In this document: one piece after another, positions 22,423 through 33,428 of the stretch
Layout of the letters: every line of letters begins with the position of its first letter
How positions within the stretch are numbered: the first letter of the stretch is position 1
Origin: Balamuthia mandrillaris
Lineage: Eukaryota > Discosea > Longamoebia > Balamuthiidae
Direction: 5' to 3'
Length of the DNA: 64,000 bases
NCBI GenBank assembly: GCA_031835245.1
Contig: JAVKOQ010000003.1
Coordinates: 1-64,000, forward strand
The notes under the pieces: model-generated
Seen by the model: only the letters and a program-made list of their open reading frames with translations
Database searches by the model: none
Told to the model about the DNA's origin: nothing
Position numbers and translations under genes: made by a program

Positions 22423-22758
22423 GACACGCTTCGCGTGCGTTTGTACCGAGCAGGTCATCCTCGTAGGTCTCTTCCATCTCTCTCTAATAAGGTTCTTCTT
22501 TCAAAAGAAACAGAGAAGATAAGAACGAACCAATCAGGAACAACCGGTACGCCGAAGCGAAAAAATCATAAGAACAATATTTTGGCAAGCGGTTGTATTT
22601 GCAAAAGAATTTTGTTTCAAGAGTAGAGGTGAGCGGGGCCATAACCCCCTGTCAAGGTTCGCAAGGCCTTGAGCTCAGAAATAAATCTTCTTTTCCCTTC
22701 CTTCTGTCTGCCTTCTTGTTGATTCTAGCCCAATTGTTTTATTGGGCTCGGTACAAAC
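22423..22758 (+). repeat. Penelope-like terminal direct repeat, right
   Basis: 336 bp. It keeps CpG at seven of the eight sites that differ from the left copy; the left copy keeps the other one. Confidence 0.9.
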
Positions 22759-22890
22759 ATTTGTTTTCTGATTCCAGAAATTGCACTTTTGTAGCCTTTG
22801 GCCACTTCCTCACGTTCTCTGCCTCAGGCAGCTTTGCTGCCTTTGGCAGGTAGCCTTTGGCCACCTTTTAGAAGGCTAGTAGACCCTAAG
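22759..22890. repeat. Tandem repeat split by the Penelope-like element, right part
   Basis: Continues the unit broken at 16823 (ATTTGTTTTCTGATTCCA...) and adds one more CTGCCTTTGGCAGG unit before unique sequence. Confidence 0.7.
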
Positions 22891-22910
22891 AGTCAAACAA
22901 AAAAAAGAGT

Positions 22911-23088
22911 TGTGCACAATATAGTTTTATTGCTTTATTTTACCAAAAATATTCTAACTCTGTAACACTTTATTAATACCTAACATATAATATATCTTCT
23001 CATAGCCCTTGAGTTGCTCTTTAAGATGATACTATTATTATATTTTAAAAGCTGATTCTTAGGTCAAAATCGAGCATAGAACTCTAAC
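22911..23088. repeat. Dispersed 178 bp repeat, copy 2
   Basis: Direct repeat of 181-358. It abuts a gypsy integrase fragment, so one of the two may have been inserted into or joined to the other. Confidence 0.75.
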
Positions 23089-24070
23089 CTTCTGGTCACC
23101 ACAGACATCGCTACCCGGTTCACTTTCCTCCGCCCAGTCCACACCAAGACTGCCAAAGATGTGGCTCGCACCCTCTATCAAGTCGTCTCTGATTTCGGTC
23201 TCCCTAAGATCCTTCAGTCAGACTTTCCACCTCTTGCACCAATGTCACAACTTGGCCTTGGGTCATGCCAATCCCTCTCTCTCACACAACACTCACAAAG
23301 GAGAGATAAGATTGGGGTGGTTCTTGGTTTGCTCTTATTAGAAAGACCTGCTTCATTTATACAGTGAATCTCTCTAATTCTGTTATTTTCTCTTTTTTCC
23401 CCTCTTTTTCCTTCTCCCATGGTAACACAATACTTAGAGATTCTGTTGATTGGCTAATTGATGTCATCCTATTGATGAGACCAAGATCATGCCACATGAC
23501 ACAATGCACATACTATAAATGCAAGCAACAGGGTCACCTTCCATCCTCTTGCCTCAACAAGACCAACAAGAACTCATCTGGCCTGTTTGTCCTTACTACT
23601 AGTTACAACAATGATGATCCTCCCAATGATGTGCATGATGATGATGATAAAGACCCTCCTGCTACTGCTCTCAGCTACTCTTTCTTATTTGCAGTGTGAT
23701 GATGTTGACAGCTATTAAAAGTACTGCTATGCTATCAGTGAACTGGTAGAAGACTCACTTGACCATGACCTCTATGCCTCACTTTAGTAGAAGAGGGAGT
23801 GATGTTGAGAATTACTCTCAACATATTAGTTCCGTTGTCCCTTTCCTTTCTTTTCCTTTCTGTCAACATCTGCAATGTGGACCAATTGCCTATTGTCACA
23901 TTGCTAGGCTTCTTTCTTTTATTCTGTTACTTCCTTCTCTCTTTCTTTTAGGTAGTTAGTTTTGTTTTGTTTACACTACACTATCCCTTTCAACACCCTT
24001 TGTTCCCTTGTTCCCTCTTTGCATAATACATTTTGACCCCATCTGTTTGTGTTATTCACCCTTTCTAACA
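23089..24070 (+). mobile_element. Remnant of another gypsy-like element with 3' LTR
   Basis: Starts with an integrase core piece (LVTTDIATRFTF ... SDFGLPKILQSD, 23091-23222). It then has unrecognised sequence, a gag-like piece with a CX4CX4HX4C knuckle variant (23503-23550) and an Asp-rich tail ending TGA at 23697. An LTR follows at 23813-24070 (TGTTGAG...TTCTAACA). The order is not that of an intact element and the 5' LTR is missing. The LTR end lies 32 bp from the stop codon of the next host gene. Confidence 0.75.
23813..24070 (+). repeat. LTR of the third LTR element
   Basis: 258 bp with TG...CA ends. Its first 20 bases form a palindrome (TGTTGAGAAT-TACTCTCAAC). A purine tract (AGAAGAGGGAGTGA) precedes it. 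Related fragments lie inside the Penelope-like element. Confidence 0.8.
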
Positions 24071-24101
24071 AAATTATATTTAATTTAAATAATACATTTA
24101 G

Positions 24102-27100
24102 TTATATTAGCAAAGCTTCAATAAGGTTTAAGTGTATAGTAAGGATTTCTTGATCTTTTTCATTTCTTTCTCTTGTTTCAAAGTCTATCCAAAGGTTATT
24201 TTCTGTTTGTTGATAATAGATAGAAGGTGATAATACTATTAAACAACTTTGACTTTGTGTTTCATCATTATTAAGTATAACTTCTTCAAAGTCAAATGGC
24301 CCAACTTTGCAATATTTTAACTTTACTTTTTCTTCATTTGTTAAAATGTACTTGGGTGATAATTTTACATAACAACCAAGCAAATTCAGTGTTTGCAATT
24401 TAGTGCAATGAGATAATAAATAGTTGATGGCAGTATTACCACTATTACAAGCTAATTGTGTGTTTCCATGAAGTATTAAAACATGAAGACTAGAATGTAA
24501 AAGAGAAAGATAAAGAAGATGATAAGGTGTAAGGTTGGTAAAGCTAAGGTCAAGAAATTCAATATGATGACAGCCTATGAATAACATTTTCCAATCATAA
24601 AAGCAACTTGCTTGTTGTAAAGGCAGTTTGTTTAAAATATTTAAGGTTGAATGTTGAGAAACTATCTTAGTTTGACCATGTAAACCCAACTAAAAGTTTG
24701 GTTTAATAGAGAAAAAATTAGAAATATAAAAAAAAGAAATACAAAAAAACAAAAAAGTAAAAACACATACATAACGGAGATTGGGACAATGCATGCTTAA
24801 TACAGTTAATAAATTAAGTGTTTTCCTATCATTATCATGGTTTGACTGCTCAAAAGCTGTGCTCATTGCCTGTGTCAATAATGGATCCAATAGTAAACAA
24901 GCTGATCTTAACTCCAATGATTGTAATTGGTCTCCACATCTCTTTAACAATGAAGCCAATCCAGCCACATGACACATTGCAAAGCTAAGGTTGATATGCA
25001 TTAAATTGTTGTATTCATTTAATGAGTTGGCAATAGCACTAAGCAAATATCCATAATTATCTTTCAAGCCAGTCAAGTCCAATGAGCAAATATTGCCACA
25101 AGAAGGTAGAAAGATGAAGAAATGGCAAGGTTGCAAGTAAAGAGGTTCTGTTGGAACAAATGAAGTTTCAAGCAATGGAGATTGCAGTGATGATATTGTG
25201 TGAAAAAGGATGTAATCTAAGCATTGCTCTTTGAGATCAGTAGGAAGCATTCGTTGAATGAGAGCAGCATTGGGCAGGTATCGTACTAAAGTGTCAATGC
25301 ATAGTGTTGAAAGAGAGGGGAATGAAGGCAATGAGAGAGAAGAATGAGCTGATTGTGTTTCAAGTTCTTCGTTGCCAGGGAGACAAGATGAAATATAATC
25401 ATCAAGCAAAGGTACTGATAGTAAAGAACAGACAAGAGATGGTCGTTTCTTTGATAGTGTGGCAGTAAGAAAACGTTGCTCCTGTTGAATACAAAAGGCC
25501 TCAAAAGCTTGCACATCTCCCAATGTTGAAGAAAAGTGATAAGTAGTAGATGCTGAAGGGAGAGGAAGAGGAACCAGTGGACTTCCAGAGCCAACCACCC
25601 AAACTACACCTCTATTCTTGTCTGCAACAAGGCAAGCTACAGAAGGATGAATTCTCTTAACAGTGCTGCCATTGCCAGAAAGTGCAGCTACTTTAGGGAG
25701 TTTGTAGCTGTGAAAGATATGGCCTGGGTGATTCATTGATAGCATCACCACTGTTCCATTGCACAGCAATACAATACATTCTTCTACTTCCTTTTTAATC
25801 CTTACTGTTTGGTCGTTTTGTTCCTGATATTTAACTTGTTGAGGCTCACTCTGTAGTGAAACAATGAGCATTGCCTGAATGAATGCACCATGCACAAAAG
25901 GGTATTCCGTTGTTGCATCCTCACACTGCATGTATAAACAAAAAAAAAAGTAAACAAGGATGCAACACAAAGCACATAGTATAAAATCTTACTTGATACT
26001 GGGTGCAACTTGGTACTTTATCACCAAACACAAGCAACCACTGCTGTATTCCAGTTTGAAGGTTGATACATTCCAAGCTCCCACACTGGTAGAAACCATA
26101 ACGAACCAACTTGGTTCTGCTTTCATTAATCACTTCCAAATGAAAGTTTCCAACAGGTAGCAAAGGTCTTGTTGTTTTCGTCCAGTTCAGCTTCTTTTTC
26201 TTTTTTACATACTTGCATTCCTTCTCTTTGTCACCTCCTTTTCCATTCTCTTTTTCTTCTTTAAATGTTGCAACATGTTGAACAAAATTACATGGTGTAA
26301 TATGTGTAACTGTTACCACTTCTTTCGTCTTGTGCTTGGTTTCTGCCATCAGAGTCCAATCAAGAAGGAGTTGACCTTCATCTAAGGAGTGCTGAGTACA
26401 AATTCTTCCTTGCTCTTTCCAGCGCATGAGTGCAGAATCAAAACGAAGCAACGTTGCAACATGATTTTTATCAGGTTGCCACAAAAGGATCCAGTGTCGA
26501 TCTGAAGAACAGCAATACCCTCGAGAAGCAGATAATGAAGAAGTAGCAGCACAAGAAGAGGCATCACTCTCAACATAAAATGGTACCAGAGTACATGTCA
26601 GGTCTTCCCAACATACCGACATCAGTTGGTGAGAATTGTCACTGCTGTCATTACAGAACAAAGGCAATTCATCACTTTGCTCCAAGTTTAACTCACTCCT
26701 CTTCCCGGTATTCTTGGTAATCTTTGCTTTCAAATATCCCCTGGAAACGCTTTGTACAGGCACAGCAAAGTCAGTTTGTTCTGGTTCTGCTGTTGGGTAA
26801 AGAAATGATTTATGTAAGTTATCAACAGTCTTAACACAAACAAGAGAGATGAAAATAAAACCTGGAAACTGCTTTTCATTTGACAAATAAAGCTGCCACT
26901 TGGTAAGAATACCATTAATAGAAAAGGTAATTGCTTCTGTTCCATTTGTGTTGAGAATCATCCACCTAATGCCTATAGTTGCAGGAACTACGTGCTTTGC
27001 CCCTTCTTCACCCATTGAATCCATCAACGCAGACGAGATGAGAGATAAGTACAACCCATTTTGTTGACCTATCAAGAACATAAGGGTTAGCAAAAGCGTC

Positions 27101-28510
27101 CTATGAACAAGAAGAATAGAGGATACCTGTGGTTAATCTTTCATGCTCTTGCATTCTCTGCTTATGGACAATAGAATGCCGTTCCATAAGGTTCCGGAAA
27201 TGGCCTTTGCCACATGACTCTCCAAAATGGGCTGAGCACTCACCATCAGCGCCACAAAGGTAGGGGTCTGCTCCTTTCTCCATCAACCATCTCAACACCT
27301 CTTCAAAATGGTCAAAATCAGAATCTTCATGACATTGATCAAGCTGTTTTCATGAACCAACAGAATGAGTGAAACAGAATGGAAGAGAAAGAATGACCAA
27401 GAAAACAAAGACCTAAGAAAGAGACAGCTAAGGCAAACCTTTCTATGATAGTAAAAGCCCATGTCTTTCCCATTAGAAAGCAAAAGTCGCAAAGGTTGAG
27501 CTTTGAGTGCTGACCAACAATTCAGCCAATGCTCAAAGTACTGTGGAACGTATTCACTAAGAGCTTTCAATGCTGTTTTGGCGCAAGATGTAAAACCTGG
27601 ACCGCAGATCACATGTAATAATGACACTTTCATGTTTGCGCTGAGCAAGTGATGTGCCCCATTCCATCCAACTGAAGAAGGAGAAGATGAAGAAGAAGAG
27701 GGTCCCGAAGGCTTCGGGACAACAGTGGACAGAAGGAGACGAAACGCAGGCATGTTTTCTTCAACAAGGGCTAGCAACACAGGAGGAAGGGGTTCATCCA
27801 TATCTATTGGCAAACCTAAGTAAGCAACCAAAAAAGAGAGCGAGAGAGAGAATAGACAGGAAAGACGACAAGAGCATATCGAGTGGGGGGGAAAAAAAGA
27901 GAAGAAGGGAGTACGTACCACTAGGACTCAGCAAACGATGCAACGCAACATCATTTGGAGTCACTCGGGCACAAGTGTCCTCTGGGGAAGCCCTCCACCG
28001 CTGCAACAAGTACCTCAACACCGCCTCATCCACACGATGCATCACCGCGTAGTGCAATACGTTCCATCCTCTCTGCCTGCACTTGGCTGACAGAAGTCTC
28101 CCTTCGCTATTGTTATTGCCCGACAATAACAGTTCGATGCAACGCAGCTGAAACTCCGTTCTCGCTTTCCCTCGCCGCGGTTTGTTCTCTCCTCTTCGCA
28201 GCTTCACAACAATGGCGGTCGAGGTTGTGGTAAGCCCACAGCGAGCTTCCCATTCCAACAAAAAGTCCTGAAAGTAACTGAACTCTTGCCTCCAGGGGCT
28301 GTCCACTCCCATCACCACCATCAAAGGGGTCAGGTCTTCTTCCTTGTCTTGCTGCCGTTTTATGTTTTCAGCGTCATCCCTTCTTCTTCCTTTTCTTGGC
28401 TTGTATTTCTTTTGTATGGTTTGTTGTTCTAGCACACGTTGAACCGAGTGGAGTTGGCGAGAGAGAATGGCTTTGAACAGTTGATTGCAAGGGGCAGCAG
28501 AGTTGCTCAT
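24102..28510 (-). CDS. Ankyrin and leucine-rich repeat protein
   Basis: About six exons joined by GT-AG introns: 28510-27920, 27815-27440, 27344-27128, 27070-25988, 25928-24777 and 24689-24102. The N-terminal third has ankyrin-like units (GWNVLHYAVMHRVDEAVLRYLL near 28080; VLRWLMEKGADPYLCG near 27290). The large middle part is unrecognised; short SLECINLQTGIQQWLLVFG-like strands could be beta-propeller blades. The C-terminal 400 residues are leucine-rich with LQSLELRS, IEFLDLSFTNLT, LHVLILHGNTQL and LQTLNLLGC, resembling AMN1/ribonuclease-inhibitor repeats. Such proteins act as binding scaffolds; no enzyme motif was seen. A further intron near 26860-26792 (GTTTTA...CAACAG) is possible. The stop is TAA at 24102-24104, and the 3' UTR must enter the LTR. 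Confidence 0.8.
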
Positions 28511-28917
28511 CTTCTTCTTTCCGCTTGTTTTTTTTTTTTTCCGCTTACAAGCACAACAAAGTTTTCTCCTTTCGCCCTGTGCTGCAGTTTCAGGTAATGC
28601 AATTAATTTTGCTGCACAGCAGAAACGGAGCCCAAACTGGGCAGCCTATCAGCCCAACGGAAATGAGCCTTTGTCTGCCCAACCACTTTTTGGCAAGTCA
28701 AGGCTTACCAGCCATTATCACCCAGATGCTAGAGGACCACGAGCAGACAAGAACAAGAAGAACAACAAAGAAGAATAAACGAGAATCACAACAAAGAAGA
28801 ACCAGATGCGGAAGAGCAGAAACTTGAAGAAAGAAGAAGAGTTTGATCGTAGACTGCAAAGAAGAGTAAGACCAAACAGTAAGCTGAAGGTATTGTTGTT
28901 TATTTTTTTTCCCAACA
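28511..28917. other. Intergenic, 407 bp
   Basis: Upstream region of the ankyrin gene and downstream region of the receptor kinase. It holds a T-run near 28530 and a GAAGAACAA-type purine stretch near 28750-28860. No gene seen. Confidence 0.5.
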
Positions 28918-29460
28918 TTAGTTATTGACGGAAGAAGAAGCATCACTATCAAAGCTCGGCAGTACATAGCCGTGTACAACGTTTGACTGGCTTCCGTGGC
29001 TAGCCTCTTCCTTAAGCGCTTTGTAATAGTCTTCAAGAGTAGAACATAACTCTTGGAATGTTGGTCTTCAATAATGCAACACATTTGTTAGCCAATTATA
29101 AAAGCAAAAAATGAGGAGCAGTCATACCTGTCTGCAGGGTCTTCTGCCCAACACTTAGTCATCAACTGTTTCATCACATCATCTTCGTTTTCCCTTATTG
29201 GTAAGCGCTTTCCTATGATAGTAACATTAACAGAGGAATGTGCATCATGAGTACCCAAAATCGATTAGTTGTTCTAGCGTACCTTGTTCTACAACTGCCA
29301 TAGCAGTGCCTAAAGCATCGGTGCCTGACCAGGGTTCTTGTCTTGTGCAAAGCTCCCAAAGGAATACACCAAATGAAAAGCTATCAGTAGCTCTACTGTA
29401 CTTGCGGTGCCGTATGGCTTCTGGTGCCATCCACTGTTCGTAATAAGGATGTATGAGAAC

Positions 29461-29496
<36 letters not shown>

Positions 29497-32322
29497 AGAA
29501 AGAGAATTACTTTTACGGGACCAAGGTCACTCCGGGTTGTTTGATATAACTTCTGCAGAACACGCGAAAGGCCAAAATCTCCTACCACCGCTTTGTAGTG
29601 CTTACAAACAAGGACATTTCTCGCCGCAACATCTTGACAATGATAATAGCAGGGTAAGAACAAATTACATAATGGTTCCAAGAAGATAACAAAAGGGTAC
29701 CTCGATGCACCATGTTCATCGAATGTAGGTAACGAAGACCTCTGGCCGTGTCACGAGCGATTCGCACAACTAGTTCCCAAGGAATATCCGTTTTCTTGGT
29801 TTTGGGATGAATGAGCAAGTCGTAGGCGGACCCATATTTAGCCCATTTCGTCACAAGACACAATCGTTCTCCTCTGCTCATAACACCAAACAACGTTACG
29901 CAATGATTCTTCTTTCCTCCTAATTGGCTAAAAGTAATGTCACAGGAGTCAATAATTTAGGGTAGAAAAGAATGAGGAAGGGAGAAGAGTAGTGGAGATA
30001 GGGAGGGAGAGAGAGAGAGAGAGGAGAGAGGAGAGAGAGAGAGAGAGAGAGAGAGCAGAGAGAGAAGGCACGTACTGCATTATCAAAGCCTCTCTCCTGA
30101 ACTCTTCCTTGATGTCTTCATCAAGAACAACAGAACTGCTGACTTTCACAGCACATTTTTTGCCTTTCCAAAAGCCCTTGAAGATAGTCCCAAAAGTTCC
30201 TGACGCAACGGGCTTTTTATCGAGATACGTCACTTCTTCCTCTGGAATCTCTAAGATATCACGAGACGTGCCAGCAATCGGATTTTCCAAGTCGTCCGCT
30301 GAAGCCCTTTCTTCTACTACTGTCCTTTGTTCATACTTTTCTGCTTCTTCTTCTTTTTCTTTTCCTTTCGCTTTTTCATTCTCTATCTCTTTTGTTGAGG
30401 TTTTAAGGTCATCTTTTGGGCAAAGAGCAGTAAGGTTCCTCGTTGAGTGAGCGTAGACCTCGTTGGTGGGTGACATCATTGCCGATGCTGCCTTCTTCTT
30501 ACGCTTTCGTCTCAAGATGATGGCCAACACAACGCCAGCCACAATAACACAAAGCAACACCACCACCAACGGTATTGTTACTCCAACGATTACCCCCGTA
30601 TTGTCCGAATCCTCGCTACTCTTTTCGGCTGCAACGGCACTGCTGCTACTGTCGCTGTCGCTCGCTTGATTGCTAGAGTCGCTTGTGCTGTGTGTAGAAT
30701 CGGTACTGCTACTCTCATCACAACCAAGAATGCATGGATCAGAAAAGATTCGAGCCGATACGGCATGATTGTCCCCATCACTGCCATTCTTCCACGTTAC
30801 CATGAAATCCCCAGTGCTCAAAGAGATCACCTTAGGTCCGTTTTGAGCTCCCAAGAGGTGGTTATCATTCACAAGAAGGTCCTCGTCCAACAAAGCAGTG
30901 CCCTCGTTATCAAACACCTGCATGTACACGTCCTGCAGCGTGTCTGTTTGGCTTTCCCATGCCACCACAAAGCCGCCATGTTTCAACGCCCCAACAGAAA
31001 CACCCGTCTGGCTCCTATCTCTGATGGTGTTGGCCTCCCTTGGCGTTATAAGCGCTATAATATACAAATGACAGAATCAGCGTTTTCGTGCTTCCCATTT
31101 TCTCTTTACTCTGCTTCTCAGGGTAGGAGTAATTTACCAATCCCATCACGATCGAACAGTTGAATCATCACGTCTCTCTCTCCGGCCTGCTCCGCGTCCT
31201 TATCTTCATAAGCTACAACCCATTTGCCGTTAGCAAGCGTTGCCAAAGCTGCCTTGCGAGCACCTTCTCGTCCTTCAAGTTCCCTGGGAGATCCCAATGA
31301 GGAGAAGTCTGGGTTAAACGATTGAAGTACCAATTTGTTGTCACCGTCCTCTTCAATGATGCTGTACACGCAATGAATGACGTTGACATTGGTACCAGCC
31401 GGAATGACGCATTCTGTCCTCATGTTGTCGTTGTCCAGGTTGCCAGTTATGTTGAAGATTGGAGTAAAGTCCTCGCCAGCACCAGGATATGATCGTCCCA
31501 TAAATGTGTCTTTATGTACCGAGCATGAGCATGAGCAAGAAAGAAAGAAAGAAAAATGAAAGAAGAAAGCGCACAAAGTGGAGCTTCCGCAAGCCACCAC
31601 GAGAGGAATGCTCCTTCGTTGAAATCAGAATAAACCTTCAAGTCAAACGGATTATGGAGGGCTAGTGAGCGCGGTCTATTAACACGAGCACCAGGGTTCT
31701 CTGACAGACGAAACTGGTTAGTGGTTACGCTGAAGTTTGGTGGAAGCGGTTCGTTCCATTCGTACTCGTTCCCCTCTTCATCATATCTACAAAGCAGGTA
31801 TTTTACATTAGTGAATCTTACCAGAAAGAGAAGGAGGGGAAAAGAGAGAATCAGAGAACCGCTTGTAAACGTCACGCAAGGTGGTTGGAGAGGTGGTTGG
31901 AGTGGACTCCCAGGAAACAAGGTAACCGCCATCGCTGAGGGCAATGACAAAGGGCTCGTTTGACGTATCTGGAGCCAAATTGGTCTCATCCAATAGTTGT
32001 TGTGCTGTTTTGTCGAAACGCTTCATGTACACCTCTTCATTTGAGGAGAAGGGGTCAGGTCATATTGAAGGTGTGAGTAAAAATCCTTACCTTCTCCACC
32101 ACCAGGCAGTTCCCGTCCGTAGACCACGATAATGTCCCCACTCTTCAAAACTGTTACGCTGGCTTCCTTTCCATTCTCTACCAGCAGGAAGGTCGGCCCT
32201 CCTTCCAAGTCAATCGTCTGCCGCTTTCTTTCCGAGAAGCTTTTGCTGCTTCCCAAAGCTATGGCCGAGCATAATACCGGAATGGCCAACACAACGAACA
32301 GCAGTGTTTGTGCTGCCTTCAT
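28918..32322 (-). CDS. Receptor tyrosine kinase with beta-repeat ectodomain
   Basis: About ten exons. A signal peptide (residues 1-20, LLFVVLAIPVLCS) starts the protein. The ectodomain has repeated units of the type LSDGGYLVSWES...LRDVYKRF and LKHGGFVVAWES...DVYMQVFD, then a Ser-rich stalk. One membrane segment (VTIPLVVVLLCVIVAGVVLA, near 30560) is followed by RRKRKKK. The kinase has a Gly loop (ASGTFGTIFKG), CAVKV, catalytic HR-DVAARN split by an intron near 29640, GDFGLSR, and WMAPEAI near 29430. It would phosphorylate proteins at the plasma membrane after ligand binding; the AARN loop favours tyrosine as substrate. The stop is TAA at 28918. Intron TC runs appear as GA on the given strand. 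Exact joins near 31600 are uncertain. Confidence 0.87.
30007..30062. repeat. GA/TC microsatellite in receptor kinase intron
   Basis: Interrupted GA runs (TC on the sense strand) between kinase exons. A shorter one lies at 29464-29492 in the next intron. Confidence 0.9.
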
Positions 32323-32529
32323 CTGCTTGCTTCCCCGCTTTCTTAACCGCCCAAAATGCCAGCTTATGGTTACGTATCGGGTCTTCTCATGTCCCAGAGA
32401 TCAAAGTTACGACAAGGCGCTATCTCGCGCGGAAGTGTCTCCAAATGCAGGCACACAGATTGTTATAATGAAAAAGCTAATAAATCAAATGAAATCTGTC
32501 CCTTTTTTTAAAACAAAAAAAAATGAGTT

Positions 32530-32824
32530 TTACTTGGCGGCCAGCACGGTCAAGAACTCAGCAAAAAGAGAGCGGAGTTGCTGCTCAAGTTTCGTTTTGA
32601 ACGTCTGGCTATCCCCGTTTACACCCGTCTCATGTTTCACTTGGACTTCAAAGCTGTTGTCGTCGGACGCAGCTTCTAGGTGCACAGTTCCTTTCGAACT
32701 TTTAGCATTGAGCTCTCCTTCCCACTCCAGCTTTATCTGCAAGTCATACCCTGTTCGCTTCTTCCCATGCAAAAATAGTACACTTGCCTGTGGTTTGTTA
32801 AAAGGAGTGAGGTATTGCGTGGAA

Positions 32825-32873
<49 letters not shown>

Positions 32874-33228
32874 AGAGAAGGAAGAGAGAAGAGTGACAGC
32901 TAACGTACGTCACCAGAGGCGGATTTTGTATTGAAGGTTACCCAGCCATCTTCAAACTCCACCTTCCGATCCGACCACTGTTCTTTCAGATAGGCAGAAG
33001 CCCACTTAGAGTAGTCCCTCTCTTCCCTAACAAAAGTGAAGTCGGTTAAGCCCAAATCGAGAGTGTAAAAAGAAACGCATCTCCATCAAAAAAAAAAAAA
33101 AAAAAAAGACACCAGAGATCAGGAAGGAACCAAAAAAGCAAAAGTTGTGAGGGAAGAAACCGTAGGACAGCTTGGTGACTGGATACTCACCAACTCCAAG
33201 CACCTTGGTTCCATGCAGACTGTGCCAT
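32530..33228 (-). CDS. Aha1 N-domain-only Hsp90 co-chaperone
   Basis: Three exons (33228-33191, 33026-32937, 32787-32530) give about 138 residues. The first ends W-S-W and the second starts EERDYSKWASAYLKEQW, fitting the conserved NW-type start of Aha1. The last exon has YDLQIKLEWEGEL, the central strand of the family. Only the N-terminal domain is present, as in yeast Hch1; full Aha1 has a second domain of about 140 residues. Known role: binds the middle domain of Hsp90 and stimulates its ATPase. The (GA)n at 32827-32872 lies in intron 2, as TC on the sense strand. Stop TAA. Confidence 0.82.
32827..32872. repeat. GA/TC microsatellite in Aha1-like intron 2
   Basis: About 22 GA units as given, TC on the sense strand, in the 150 bp intron between exons 2 and 3. 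Confidence 0.93.
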
Positions 33229-33428
33229 TGACACAACACTCCTGGTGGTTTGTACACTTGTGCTTCTCTCTCTGCTCTCGCCAAACCAACAAACACCGAA
33301 GAACAGGAAGACCAACAAAGAAAAGGCTGGCACTCGGCAGGCTAATAGATCCAACCGGAAAAATGAAATCAAATTTTCCGGTTCTCACTTCGTAAAAATT
33401 TTCAGATTTTGTTGTGTCGACATGACAG

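Larger units (their letters stand above)
16824..22758 (+). mobile_element. Penelope-like retroelement with GIY-YIG endonuclease
   Basis: A 5.9 kb element with 336 bp terminal direct repeats, ORF1, and a second ORF with a GIY-YIG nuclease domain placed before the reverse transcriptase. GIY-YIG plus a telomerase-related RT is the hallmark of Penelope-like elements; an N-terminal GIY-YIG is known for a minority of families. Internal TGA codons, two extra LTR fragments and a fold-back at 19788-20360 show it is dead. Its insertion point in the flanking tandem repeat can be reconstructed to within a base or two. Confidence 0.8.
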
